NCBI GenBank assembly: GCA_024138015.1
Contig: JAMXBB010000010.1
Coordinates: 46,053,473-46,117,472 of the forward strand
Direction of reading: 5' to 3'
DNA from: Lumnitzera littorea
Taxonomy: Eukaryota > Streptophyta > Magnoliopsida > Myrtales > Combretaceae
DNA length: 64,000 bases
Part shown: positions 1-13,915 of the stretch, piece after piece
Position numbering within the stretch: the first letter of the stretch is position 1
Layout: each line of letters begins with the position of its first letter
Program-made: the position numbers and the translations under genes
Notes under the pieces: generated by a model
Databases searched by the model: none
Told to the model about the DNA's origin: nothing
The model's input: only the letters and a program-made list of their open reading frames with translations

Positions 1-2419
1 TGATTCGATTTAAGAAATCCTTAAAATGAAATCAAAACCACTCATCTTAAATACAATTTCATCATTGTTTAAGCTAGAAAATTTTACAGTATGGTCATTT
101 AGTCACTTTGAATTTAGTAAAACAACCTCCATGTGTAGGAAAATAGCTACTATCAATTGTAAAAAGAAGTTATAAACAATATCATGAAAGTTATCAACAG
201 TCTCACTTTTACTATCAATATTTTCATTTTTACTGTAAATGAGCAAGACTTAGTGTAAATCGAAGTGATTTACTGAATTCAAAATGATATGGTCAATCAT
301 AAAAAGCCCTTGTTAAGCTTTATAAATTTTATAGAATGATAATGATTATGTAAAAAGATATAAGTTAAGGAGACACGAGAAACATACAAGGATATGCCAT
401 TTAACTTAACAAATGCTTCCACAAGTATATAATACTATATTGGTTTGAAATTATACTGAGTAAAGTATGTCATGCGTTCAACTCTTTATTTCTACCATGT
501 CCTGTGCTAATCACGGCAAATGACTTACCCCTTTCACTGGATCTAGTCTCAACTAACATATCCAAAGTCCAAATTTATCCATAATTTTACCATTCACTAG
601 AGGTATAATTACCTAAATGCATAGAGGGAACGGGTGTTGTCTGTCTAAGTAACTTAAATCGGAGTGCATGAGAATCTTTTGTTTATGGTATTCTTATTCT
701 TATATTAGTGTTACGTTTCAGAAAATAAAATACCAAATAAGTCTATTAAGCACCAAATTTATATATGGTCAAGCCCGCGATGGATCATGCTAAATCACAT
801 GGCCCTCTTATAATGAATCTAGTCTCCGATAACTTGGCCAAGTCCAAATGAATTAGTAAATTGAATCCATGTAAGTTATTTAATAAATGACCGCCCACTA
901 CTGGATTAATTGAAATAACCTAATGCATAGATTTACTCTTCCTTTTTTTTTTTTAATCATCCAATCTTTTATCTATATTATTTTATTTGTTATCCTATGA
1001 TTTTCATTTATCTTCAGGGATTTTCCTTTTGTATACATGCTATTTTATGTGTTGTTCCTGCGATCTACATTGGTTTCTGGAAATAATCTTCTAAATTTTC
1101 CGAGCATACTTTTAGCTTCTCAAAATATGTATATTACTCTCACAGTCATTAAAACCTAAATATGTGTTAGAAAAATAATATATACCGATAATCTAAGGAT
1201 TTAGTAACAGTTTAAATGTATGTGTATATTTCTAACAGTTATTAAGAAAGCTTTAAAAGACTTATTCATACCTTATCATAAATTTCAGACTAAACTGAGA
1301 TAAATCGATAAAACATGTCCACGTGAAGTAACCACTTTAACATTGTGTATGGTATATCTTTTCCCTTTCTTTCACGTTTGAATAGATTTTTTGTCTTTTG
1401 AGGTTTCGGTTCAAGATTGGTCTAGTAATTTTGTCTGGAGACACAGGTTCCTTTTTGAAACACCTATAGACGAAGACAGTTCAAGTTGAACGGAGCAAAA
1501 GTAAAAGTAGTAAAGAAGAAACCAATAGTTGATGGTGATAAACCAACATCTAGAAAATGGGGAAGACCCTAATAGGCCGTTCTATGAAAGTGAAATTCCT
1601 GTCACTCGTCAGTTTCATGACATTTCGAATCTCATTTTCCTTCGCCTCCCCCATAAAGTTGTTGTATTGTATCTTGCCTTGTTCCAATGCGAATTGACTG
1701 GATTTTTACTTTTATTTTTGTTATTTCGGCATTTAAACTTTTTATTTTATTAATTTTGGTGCTTTAAATTTTTTAAAAGAGTTCTTAGCACAAGGACTTA
1801 GGAAGACCTTCCTGTATTCCTTTTTTTTTTTTTTTTGCTATCGGACTTCACGTCAATGCTTCTTTACCCTTTTAAATGGCTAAAATTGTTTATCTTTTTT
1901 ATTTTCCTTCTTGTAGATCCCATAAATAATATATAAAAAATTGAACTCTTTTTATGGACCTTAGGACAAGTATAGGGGTTATTGATGAGAGGGGTTCCTT
2001 AAAATGTTGTCATGGCAATCATAGGGATCCTTAAAGATCTAAGTTATTCTATTATAATTAACGTGATAAAAAATGAAACTAAAATAGTAAAATGTATCTA
2101 ACGTTTTACTTTTTTTGGATATATATATGAAAAAGTGAAAAAAATCGATAAAAAGGTTATTATAACAAAAAAAGAAAATAAAAAAAAAAGAATAAAAATA
2201 CCAAAAGTAGAATAAATAAAGAAATAAAAGATAAGGGGAAAAATTATTATAACAAATTAGTGTTAACATATCAACTTTTACATATGATATGTGATTTTTG
2301 ACAAACCATGTGTTATTGGAAAAATTATGGCTTGAATTATGGTTTAGAAAACTGTAACACACTTGAACTCAATGTTATAGCCCATCATGTATCTCTATCC
2401 TCTATTGATACATTAGATA
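1..2419. other. Intergenic DNA, no gene recognised
   Basis: AT-rich sequence with poly-T and poly-A runs and only short chance open frames. The longest plus-strand frame (1529-1753, 74 codons) has no recognisable motif and no codon pattern that sets it apart. A diverged direct repeat lies at 514-931 and is listed separately. The last 65 bases before the solo LTR at 2420 begin TGTAACAC, which could be the start of another, interrupted LTR, but this is not proven. Confidence 0.6.
514..931. repeat. Diverged direct repeat pair
   Basis: Two blocks, about 514-624 and 788-931, share ordered landmarks: TGCTAA near the start, a GGATCTAGTCTC / GAATCTAGTCTC block, AAGTCCAAAT, and TAATGCATAGA / AAATGCATAGA at the end. 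Spacing differs by insertions. They look like an old tandem or dispersed duplication of unknown origin. Confidence 0.45.
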
Positions 2420-5400
2420 TGTAAACCCCACAAATTTAGCTATTTAAGAGTAGAATTGAACTTTAATACTATAGATGACTTAATAAGTCATTAGAGCCAA
2501 ACAAGAGAAAAATTTAATAAATCTAAATTTAAATATATTATAACTAGTAAAAACCTTAGAAATTGATCAAAACTCTAAATCGCATACTAAAATCCTAAAA
2601 ATTGACTTACATATCATTAACCAAAATTTAACCCGAATTTGATCGAAACTTTAAAATTATAAATATAAACCTATAAAATAATTAAATATTACTCAATAGT
2701 GATAAAAATTATAGTCAATTGCAATTTTCGACTAAAATGCCTATTTGCGCGAAATTATAATAAAATCGCTATAATAACTTGTAAAAATTATAATTGTAAC
2801 TGGTATCAATTAAATTAATAAAATTTCACAAAAATTTAAAAATTGATTTACGAGGAGAATCATTATAATTTATATGATTCAAAAAATTACATATATTTGT
2901 TAATAATTTTCCTTTTCCTTTTCCTTCTCTTTCATTTCCAATTTATCTCTTTTCTTTCTTCCTTTCCTCAATTCCATCTCACGTCCTGTATAAACCAAAA
3001 CAAAAATTAGCAAAATGAATTCTAAATAAGCAGTCCACGTAAGAATTGAATTTGCCAAGTGTTAAGCTTAAAAAAAAAATTGACGATAATTATCTTATCC
3101 CATCCTCATAAATGCAAAGATTAAGATAAGATTTATTTTCTTTTTATTTTTCTTTTCCTAAATTTGCTAATTACTGTGTATAAAAGTAAGATGCAAAGTC
3201 TGGAAATTTTTTTTTAAGAAAAACACACACCAAAACTTAGAAAGCAAAACTGTAAGGGAGAGAAAGAAGAAGAAAGGAGGAAAAGAAGAAAGGAAGGAAG
3301 AAGAAAAGAAGAAGGAAAAGAAGAAGAGAAATTAAATAAATAAGTAAGTAATTATTTTAGTAGTATAGATGTATAATATGTAGTAGATACATGTATAAAT
3401 ATAGTATTTGTATAGTATTTTCTAAATATAATACATGTATATGTACACAAATACATGAATTGAATAGTATATGTATGTATAAGGCTAAGTATGTATACAT
3501 GTATATACATAGGTATATTATACGTAAGAATATGTATTATGTATTTTTAGGAATACATATAATTAGTATTATGTATTTTATTAAATAACTATAGTATATA
3601 TGTATATTTTTGTACCGTGAACTTTATATATATATATATGTATTCATGTATAATTATTTTCGTGTATGTATATATGTAGCTGTATAGTATATATAGGTGT
3701 GTACCATAAACTATATATATAGATACGTAACCATGTATAATTATTTTCATATATATATATGTAATCGTACACAATATATATATATATATATATATATGTA
3801 GTAGTATAATTCCATAAGTAATAATATATGTATATAAGACATATAATATAGAATACATGCTTTATGATATACGACATAGTATATGTATAATATTTAGTAT
3901 ACATACTTTATAACAAATACTATATAAATATATATATACCAAATATATAATATAAGAATAGGTATTTATAGATTATTTATATATATCTAAGTATTCAGAA
4001 ATTATATAAGTATATTATTATGTATAAATACAAATACATGAATGTATATATGTACATAAGAGTATGTTGGTTTTCATAAAATAAGTATATACATACATAT
4101 AGCGTATAACATATATTAGATATATGCAGTATACCGAAAATATATATAGATATATATATATGTATGTATAAATTGTGAAATACATAACTAACAAGAAATG
4201 AGAAAGAATAAAAATAATAAAGGTCATAATAATAATAATAATCATAATAAAGTAAAAATCTCAAAAATAGGAAAATATACTCAAAATGATAAAAATATCG
4301 AATATATGATTTCAATAAATATTAAATCACAAACATTTTAGGAAAAAGCGAAAGTTAATATTTTATAAGTTTTAAACTTAAATAATAATTTTTGTGATAT
4401 TTTTATATCACAATTTATGTTATGAGTCATAACGTCCAAAATGGACCTCACTACGAGAAAATACGCTCAAAAACGATCAAAATGGACTATAAGTTCATAA
4501 TGATCCATGCTAAAACGAAAAAGTTATACGCGATTCAATAAACAGCTCGAATCGATGGTTTTACGTAAGTCAATAACCGATTTAAGTAAATAGTACGATT
4601 TAGCATACTAGTTTAGTTATTCCTAAACTTATTACTTTCCATATTTCCCTAATGTTAGGTGATCATGAGATCGAGATCGACTTACCCTTGGAATAATACA
4701 ATCCTTGACATCATTTATGACTAAGTGAGTACTCCCAATGACTCTATACTTGTTTTGTGCTTATAGTTAGTGCACATGAATTAAATATTAATAACTTAAT
4801 GCATAGGGGGTTCAGCTTATGCATGTGACTGATATTGTTTGATTACTGTGTAAAATACTATTAAATGTGATTATATAATTGATTGTTGCATTATTTGAAT
4901 GATTTGTTGATATTGTTTGATCACCTCATAAATTGACTTAATTATATTCAACCAAACAAAAATTAAACAGATCATGCATAGATCACAAGCATTGCATATA
5001 ATGTTTCGGCCGTCACCTCACGTGGTTGGTAATGAGGGGCCTTGAAGGGATGGATTCCCACATGATTTGATTAGTACAGTGCAAAAGCATTGGTACAACA
5101 AGACCCTACTCTTGGTTCGCGGGTTCTATTGGCACTGGAGACGCTAACTGTGGGTGACTGGGGGTCGCGTCTAGAGACCACTGCTGTAAGATGTGAGCAT
5201 GGACTGCGTGAGCCCGTTCACTGCTAGACCTGGTTATTTTTATACTATTGACTGATGGAAGTAGAAACCTGTTCTATGAAACAGAGAATTCCTATATAAT
5301 GATATGAGGGTAAAAACTCAGGTGCTAGAGCCCGGCTGTGACTAGTACCAATGTATCTCCAACCCTTACTTCGGAGGACGTTAAATTCCGATGTTATATG

Positions 5401-5959
5401 CAGTACCGGTCAACTGCATATATATTATTTGGCATATTGCTTGTTCATGCATTCATATGTTTGATAATAAATTGTTTGATAACTTGTTTGTTGGTATAGT
5501 ACGAATGTTAACTCACTAAGCTCTTATAGCTTACCGCCCAATAGTTTTCTCTTGCAGGTTATTAGATGATCGAGCATGGGTTAAGAACCGAGAGTTGAGT
5601 GCCAGTGTCGAGATGCATAGAAGTTAGACTCTGAGGATAGACTATATGGTTCATTTGTATATAGTTATTAATACTACATTTAAATTTTTTGACTTTAGTA
5701 AATTTGAGTTTTAGAACTTTACTACCTAATCTTATTGTTTGGTAGGAGATACCGATTCTCTATGGTTCTATTGAACTGTGGCTTATTGGATATCTATAGT
5801 CACATATATGTGGTCGTAAGTTAATTTAATAAAAACTTTAGTGACTAATTGTTTAAAATCTTGCAATCTCTAACTTGCAAGATGATTTTCAAATCATGGG
5901 TGTACACATGATATGAAAATTTTAAGCAATCCTAGTAGGCCCCCTTTAGTGTCAGGACA
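2420..5959 (-). mobile_element. Solo LTR, 3.5 kb gypsy-like family (copy 1, inverted)
   Basis: Read on the minus strand the element starts TGTCCTGACACTAAAGGGGG at 5959 and ends GGGGTTTACA at 2420. It has the TG...CA ends and outer bases of the related copies at 7642, 25564 and 34687. Flanks are AGATA (2415-2419) and AAATA (5960-5964), a 5-bp target duplication with one mismatch. Landmarks shared with the sister copies include the block around 4400-4560 (a CGTATAACTTTTTCG-like stretch) and the start-proximal 150 bp. The interior has expanded TA/TATG repeats (about 3360-4180), which produce many meaningless open frames. No internal coding region or second LTR is present, so a solo LTR left by LTR-LTR recombination is inferred. 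A TGTCANGACCC start is common in chromovirus (Tekay-like) LTRs; that assignment is inference. Confidence 0.75.
3360..4180. repeat. TA/TATG-rich low-complexity tract inside solo LTR
   Basis: Dense TATA, TATG and TACATA words, with a pure TA run at about 3774-3797. Overlapping open frames on both strands here encode only Tyr/Ile/His/Met-rich strings and are products of the repeat, not genes. Confidence 0.8.
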
Positions 5960-7334
5960 AAATATAAACAAATACTAAAATCTTCAAAATAATTTATTGA
6001 AATCTCCAAAAAAAATTAATTCTTCAAATAAATCTAAAATAACTTTTGAATATATTTTATAAAGTTATGAACAAGAATTTTACTAATCCCAAAATAAACT
6101 ATAGCTAATCTAATTCAAGTTATTTTCACAATAGAAACTCTAATCATTTGTTAAGTTTAACGTTCAAATCCCAGCTGATCAAACTCTCTAACTTCCACTA
6201 AAGTACTTCTACTTGAAAATTAAAATGGAATGAGTCAAAACCCAGTACAAGACACAAAACACTTATGCAAGTGATGTGATACATACATTCACAAATCACA
6301 TGCATACATAATAATAACTAATGTAGCAAACATCGTTCATTATCATTGATTATCAGCTGGCAACTAGCAGTCTTAGAGTCCCATGACTTAGAAAAACTCA
6401 TTACCCCTATAAGCATTGGTATGGGCCTTACCCATTACCCTAACAATACTTTGTAGAATCTAATCGGGTCATCTCAATACAAAACCCCCATAAGGTAAGT
6501 TGCATACAATTATCAAATGCCTCACCAACCCTCTTATGGTGAGCTCAAAGCGAAACAAGTATAAGAAGCACATAATTAATAAGTTCGAGCTTAAGTTAAT
6601 TCTGGTTAACAACTATTCTAAACAAGTATAACAATCATATATGTGTCCTTTACTTGGATCATTAGTCTCATTGACAATTGAATTAACCACACTCCTAGAA
6701 TCTATTCACGTTAAGAAACTTAGAATCAAAATCCTTGTTCAAATCGCTTCCACTAATAATTCCTTCCACCTCTTGCTCCTATAAGCCCTTCTCACACCGT
6801 TCTAGATTCAACTCATATTATAGACTTATATTATTCAATAACAATTAACACATACATATGCACGTATGCATGTGCAGACATACATATAAAGTACTTGTAA
6901 GGTATTTTAGTTAATAAAGCCTTTTGGAGATATATATATATATTTGTTTATGTTCAATTATCTGTCCATCACTTAATTTCTATTTAAAATATTCATTTAT
7001 TACTTAATTTCTTTAGGTTTCAAATAATATTCTTTTGAAGTATTTGAGGTTTTCATTGATTTTATTTATCTCATTATTGATAGTATCTTCCATTCTATTT
7101 AATTACTTTCGTTTTGTATACAAATGTTGATTAGTAAAATTATTTTGATTGTTTATGTTTATATATATATATATATGTATATAGATAGATAGATAGATAT
7201 ATAGATATCCATATACATATATACACATGTATGTAGCAAAAGGTTTTATTGATGTAGATATTTATATGTATAAATATAGAAACGCTTCAATTTAAGTTCA
7301 TGTATGTATGTATGTATGTATGTATGTATGTATG

Positions 7335-7390
<56 letters not shown>

Positions 7391-7641
7391 GTAAATTATT
7401 TTGTAAATCACTTACTTAAAAGGTATACATATAGATGTTTATAAATTCACACACACATACACACATATATAAGGTACTTGGTCAAAATAGTCTTTTGAAA
7501 ACAACATTAACATAAATTATATTTTAGGCTTAAAAATAATATATATATCTATTTATATTTTATACACAAAATATATTTTAGAAAAATACTATGATCAATA
7601 CCCCAATATGTAGGCTAGTTTTGAAAACCAACATTAGGAAT
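5960..7641. other. Spacer between two inverted solo LTRs, no gene
   Basis: No coding signal. The stretch 6220-6800 has wording typical of a gypsy LTR (a GAGTCAAAACCC block, then short pyrimidine-rich blocks), so it may be part of an older LTR that both neighbouring solo LTRs entered. No TG start was found to prove it. Microsatellites lie at 7160-7210 and 7301-7391. Confidence 0.5.
7301..7391. repeat. Compound microsatellite (TGTA)n(TA)n(GA)n
   Basis: TGTA units from 7301 to about 7336, TA units to 7360, then GA units to 7391 with one GGG interruption. Confidence 0.95.
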
Positions 7642-10600
7642 TGTCAGGACTCTACAGGGAGCTTAATAGAATTGTCTAAAATTTACATAACACGTATGCA
7701 TCCATGATATGGAAATCACTTTGCAAGTCAGAAATTACAAAACTCTAAATGATTAATCGCTAAAGTTACTGATTTTTAATCAATTAACGTATTACAAAAT
7801 ATAAATAACTATGGATGTTCGCTAACCCACAGTTTCTCGGAACTATAGAGAATCGATATCCCCTACCAAATAATAAGACAATATATACCAACATTATAAA
7901 ATTGCAAGAAAAACTAAATTATATTAAGTTCTAACATATAAATATTTTCTATAAAGGATATTTATATATCATTTAAAGAGTGCTCAATTACTTCTATCAC
8001 TAATATACATATCTTCATCTCGCACTCGATACTCGAGACCCATCCCAATCCCATCGCAAGTAAACTTGTAAGAGAAACTAAGGGGGAATGAGTATATAAC
8101 AACTTAGTGAGTTCGTTCCTCACTACTACCGTTCAAGCAAGTTATCACACATTATTATCACATGTGCAAGCTATCTACATACAAAATGAATGCAGGCGTG
8201 ATAAATGCAAGCAACACATCCATAGGAGTCTAGAACTATGGAAGGTGTAGAATTATATCATCTACACTTCGATTATCCCCTGTACTTACCCACACAAGGC
8301 ACCTTAGTTTATTCGCATGAGGCTGCCTAGGGATACCATCCCTCTAAGCAACACTCGACTATTACCTTAGTCGAGAAAAGAGTTCCAATCTAAATAGGTG
8401 AATCCCAAACTAGGACTATTTACCATCCAAGGCCCTTCGGGCACAAACATAAGAGTCCTCTTGTAATCAAAATTATCCAAGGCCTTATAAGCATAATAAA
8501 GCGAGTCCTCTCGCTATCGATTGGAGATCACATGTTAGCTTTACCTTAACGCTAAAATATTATTTATGGCTCCCTAAGCCCTCATAGAGATCATAAAAAA
8601 AAAAAAAAAAAACATGTTTAAGAATAGAAAAGCTTTTTTCCAAAAACACTTTTCTCAAGATGTTTGCAAAACTAGCACTCTCCATTCATACCTTTATCGG
8701 GTCATAGACATGCAACAAGTATAATCGGTTATTTTGGTCTGATATTTATATTTATCAATTTAATAAGGTGATCATACAGATGATATCAAACAAGCAAAGC
8801 AGTCATTCAGACATACCAGCAACAGTAGGCAATAAAACATCATACAAGTAACATGCACAAGCAAATAGTAAGTCATTAGAACTCCCTCGCTTGGATCATT
8901 GCTCATTCTCCAAGCTTTGGGATTTCTAGAACTTGATATTGAACGCCTAAAAGATAGTAAAACTTATAACTATTCTGAGAAGTCAAACTTTTTAGCTAAC
9001 TAAAAGTCTATTGTAGTTTATCTAGTTTCCCCCAAGATAACATAAGTATGATGGGTATAGGGTTTACCATACTCAATGAGATTAATAGTAATTATTTTCT
9101 TACATTTATAAATTATGAGGCTTCTTTTATGTATTTAGTAACTTTTTCATTCTAATTCCGATATTTACGTACTTATAGTCATTTGCATCATTTTTGGACA
9201 CACATTCATATGGTGTTGTCCGTTTTGGACGTTAAGAACCGTGTTTTACGATATAGACTAAATTTATTGAAATTTTAACTATTGAAATTTAATTATTCTT
9301 ATTAGCTAGTTTTATGTTCTATTTTAGTAGTTAGTAATTTCATTAGCCATTAATTCTTACACTTAAATGATTTTATGGTTTATTATTTTAGAGACTTATG
9401 TCATTGCTTATGTCATCGTTTGCTTATGTCATCGCTTATATCGTCATTTGATTACATCATTGCTTACATCATTATTTAATTATGTCATTGCTTATATCAT
9501 CATTCACTTACATCATCTATTACATGTGCATACTTATCCTTATGTATTCATATACTTTACACATATATTATATACATACTTATACTTCTAACATACATAG
9601 GTACTTATATGTATACTAGTACATATACTCATGTATATATACAGTGACATAAGTATTTTTCTACGTATTTTCGTATACCTAAAATTCCCTTTTAAGAAAG
9701 CTTCACAAATTTCATATTTTTACATTTTAAGGGTATATTTAGCAAGGTATATGTACGTATAACTAGTATATAACTCATTTTAGGTTATGTACATAATGGT
9801 TATTCATGTAGAAGAGTTTCCATACATGTATTTATCAAGTATACTCTTATATACACATATTTAAGCATATGTACATGTGTTCTTCTTCTAGTTATCTAAG
9901 GATTCCTACACTTCTAAGCATAAAAATTGGAACTTTATTCCTTCAACAACATATATGTACATATCACATAAACTTCCTATACTAACTTAACCTATACATC
10001 TAACTACTAAATAAGATAAAAATTACATAACAACATACCTTTTACTCCTTGTAATATGTAAGAGAGGTAATAATTTATCTAGTGGATGAAAAGTGGTTGA
10101 GATATGGAAGTAAAATTGAAAAGTTTGAGAGAATAGGGGACAAGAAGGTGACGGTTTAGAAATGAGAGAAGAAAAGGGGTTTTGTGTTGTGTATTTTGTG
10201 TTTTGTAAATGATAATAAGTGGGGTCCTTAGTGGAAAAGGGAATGGATGGCAAAGGAAGAGAATAAAGGGGAAAAATCTAAAAGAAAAGAAAAGAAATCA
10301 ATAGAAAGAAAGAGAAGATTCTAGTGTGGAAATGACTATTGACTTTTCAAAATTACACATTTAATGTATATAATGAAGTAATTAGGGAAAATTAGGAGAA
10401 AAATTAAGGAAATGAAAGGAAATATGGGGTTTATTGAAATAATTAGTAAAAATAGCTAATGAGATCTTCCTTTAGGTATTTATATGCTATATACATCCTT
10501 TAGTAAGCTACTTAGTATAATTATTATGAAAAGTATCATTTAAGGTATTAATGTTTACTACATGTAATATAAGCATCAACTAAACTTTAACTCTATGTAA

Positions 10601-11140
10601 TACTAACCTAGTTATATACTTAGAAGATGAATATGATCAATGATACAATATCTTAGTTTCTAAAGGATTACTTTAGTATTATAAATATTTATGAATGATT
10701 GAAGGTTATCTTTAATCTTTTACTAATGATTTAGTATAATACTAAGGTTATATTATCAATTAGGATTTTAGGGTAAATTATGGTGAATTATATCCTTAAA
10801 GTTATAGTTTTAAGGTTTTTATTACTTCCGAGTACAATCTCTAGTGTTTTTACACATTTAGGATTTAATATATTTATATGCAATTAAGTCTTGGATTGTT
10901 ATCTTAGGATTTTGATGAGATTCAAGGTTAACTTTTACAGTTACAGATAGTTAAGGTTTAAAGGTCTTTGTATGCGATTAGAGGTTCAATTGATAATTTA
11001 AGCTTTTTTATATTTGCTTTAGGTTTTGAATTGAAATTTTAATCGATTTTAAATCTTACTGACTCTATTGGCTTTAAGAAATCATCTATAGTTTAGAGGT
11101 TTGATTCTATACTTAGAAAGCTAGATTTGCGAGGTTTATA
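7642..11140 (+). mobile_element. Solo LTR, 3.5 kb gypsy-like family (copy 2)
   Basis: Starts TGTCAGGACTCTACAGGGAG and ends GCGAGGTTTATA, the expected TTTACA with one transition. Flanks are GGAAT (7637-7641) and GAAAT (11141-11145), a 5-bp target duplication with one mismatch. It aligns along its length with the copy at 34687-38340: for example the AGTGAGTTCGTTCCTCAC block (8107) against AGTGAGTTCATTCCTCAC (35169), the 28-bp minisatellite (9396), and the purine-rich block at 10050-10320. No gag or pol lies inside and no partner LTR was found. Orientation is opposite to the copy at 2420-5959. Confidence 0.8.
9396..9522 (+). repeat. 28-bp minisatellite inside solo LTR
   Basis: About four and a half units, each a 12-mer (CTTATGTCATTG-like) followed by a 16-mer (CTTATATCATCATTTG-like). 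The shared core is TTATGTCATCR or TTACATCAT. The same array sits at the same relative place (about 1.8 kb from the LTR start) in the sister copy at 36569. Confidence 0.8.
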
Positions 11141-13609
11141 GAAATCACCTAAATTGGCAAGCCAATTGGGTTTATAGCCCATAAGTCAACTATCTCTAAA
11201 GGCCAAACCAACTCTAAATGCCATTAAGCTGGCTCAACTAGCCTCCCTTCCCCTTGCACTAAACTAAGAGGCCAATTCAAACATAAGCTAGTAAGTCAGT
11301 TCTCTTGCCTAAAATTCCTTATCTTTGAATGCATAACCTACAAATTTAATAATCCAATTCCAAAACCAAATCAACACCATTCTTAAATTGTTTTTACATC
11401 ATCCTCTACCCTTTTATACATCAAACAACCCTATCCTCCATGGAAACACCAATACTCAAACCATGTTAACCATAAAATCAAAAAGGAAGACAAGGTTTAT
11501 AAACACTTACATGTTTCTTTGATTAAGTATAACCAAAGCTCAAAAAATCCACTCCTAAAATGCTACAAAACGAACTTTTACTAAGGGTTTAACACCTTCC
11601 TCAAGGGAAAAACGAATTTCCAAAGAAGATATTAGAAAACTCCCTAAAACTCCTTATTCCTTTCATGTTTCCTTCACTTTAGTGTGATTTCCAATGCCTT
11701 TAAATCAAAATTTCAAGTTTTGATCATAAGATTCTACAGCGATTTAAGAGATTTCTTGTTAAGGTTGATTAAGCAAAAGAAAAGAAAAGGCTTTGAGATA
11801 AGATTTGTAGCTTTTTAATCTTTGTGTTAAGAGAAGGGGGAGTGTTTCCTAAACTTTCCATTAACTAAAATGCCCTCACAAGCATTAGTCGATAACAAGT
11901 CATTCCAAGCCATAAAATCCTTTAATATTTTCTTATTTCTCTCTTAGTTAGATTTTAGAATTCTGGGTTTTACAAAAACAGTGCATATGCTTCTTTAAGT
12001 TGATCGCAAGAATTTAAAAAGAAAAGAAAAGAAAAACCTTTTCTATAGGGGCTGCTATGATTTGAAAGTTTGTCTTAAATGACCTTTTTGAAGATTCATT
12101 CCTGATATTATATGAAAAACATGGTAAGAATTATGAACTTTTTATCAATTTTAAGTTTGTAAAACTAGATATAACATGACCTTGAAAAAGCTGCATTAAC
12201 GAATTCACCATGAAATTAGGAACAAAATAAAAATTTCTAAAAGATGAACAAATATTATGATAAGATTCTCAAATTTAGTATAATAATGTCAAAGGGATTA
12301 ATATATCAAAATTGTGCAATTTACTATGCATAAACAAAACTATATGTGATCAAGCCTTAATTAATCAAGAATCATAAAACCACAACCTAATCAATAATAA
12401 AAATAAAAATTATACCTAAAATTATACACAAGACACCAACACTTAAGGAAATGTAGGGAAGCTGCATTTATGGACCCCATGCAACTTAGAACTAAATCCT
12501 ATTTAAACTCAAATTAAAAAAAAAAAAAAAAAAAAGAGGTATCCTCATTTTTACCATAAACCCTCAAATCACAATTGGTGGAATTGACATATCCTCTACA
12601 AATATTCATTAAGATACCCTCTTATCTCTTATTACCTTCTTTGTTGGGCTAAATTAGCTTTGGGGAGCTCAATTTAGTGATTTTTATGCAATTAAGCATT
12701 TAATCAACCCAGTTCACACCGATCTCAATGTCATATGATTCTCAAAATTCCTAAGTCCATTTTCCCTCATTTTCAAAGTTACTACTTCAATTACCATCTT
12801 CATCATTAATCTTTGAGAATTTTATGATGCCCAAGCTCACCATTGCATGATCTACTTTCTAGTTTGTTTGACATGCAAATATATTTTAAAGCCAGTTGTT
12901 CCATTAATTCATGATTATAAAGCCAACAATTAAAAACAAAACTTTAAACCATTTAACTATTTATGTACTAAAATGGAAAAATTTACACGAAAAATAAATT
13001 ATCTTAATTTTTGCATGTAATGCAATGATACATCTTAATGAGATGCTAATTACACCAATCTTAAGTTTGATATTGAAAAAAAAAAAAGTTAATTTATAGT
13101 GGTTAAAAATGCATTTTTATTGAAAATTTGGGGTTAGAATAAAGATATTAAGAAAGTTTGACAACGCATACGAGTGATTTGATTTTAGATCTATCTTTAC
13201 TTAATTTGAAGATAATTTTTGTTTACTAATTTGTATATATGGAGTTGGTTTTCTACATATTTTTGGAATTATCTAAGGGTTGGGAGTATTATTGACCATT
13301 TTACACCAATTATTTTCATGTTTTGGGTTGGCATGCGTTCTTTACATAAATTTAAGAGCTTAGGGACACTAATTTTGTAAATTTTGGATATTTGTACAAT
13401 TTTAGGTGCACTAAGCAAGTGTGGAGATGATTTTATCTTTGAGAAATTGCTTTGAAACTTGAACACAAGATTGTGACTAATTAGTAATTAATTTGAACCA
13501 TTTTTATAACCATACAAAACTTACATAGTGTTAAGCCTTGTAAGGTTATTTTAGTTAGTGTACCAAAATGTGATAACCCTTAGTTTTGGGATGTTGGACC
13601 TAATTAAGT

Positions 13610-13683
13610 AATCATGAGGGGTGGAATTGATTACTTAGAGAAGATTTGAAATCTTTTCCTTCTAAAATTACCCCTTATGATTA
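13610..13683. repeat. Short inverted repeat
   Basis: TAATCATGAGGGGT near 13612 is matched in reverse complement by ACCCCTTATGATTA near 13670, with one mismatch over 14 bp and a loop of about 45 bp. It is followed by no known element. Confidence 0.55.
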
Positions 13684-13915
13684 TTGAAAAAGTATGGTGA
13701 AAATGTAATGTTAAACTGCACAACTAATATATAACTACGTAAATGAAAAGGCAGAGAAAAGAAAATCAAGTTTAGAGATTTAAAGTGGTTCCACCTAGTA
13801 CATATGTCTACTCTTCTAACCCCAATGTTGGGATCTAATCGTCCACACCAATTATTCCATTAATCTTATTAATAAATAGAGATTATAAGATATGACTAAA
13901 ATTGTGTAAGTGGTA

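Noticed and set aside
3391..4315. Cluster of overlapping open frames rich in Tyr, Ile and His
   Set aside because: They arise from TA/TATG low-complexity sequence inside a solo LTR and exist on both strands at once.
7301..7391. Regular short repeats considered as a CRISPR-like array
   Set aside because: These are simple 2- and 4-base microsatellites in plant DNA with no spacers.
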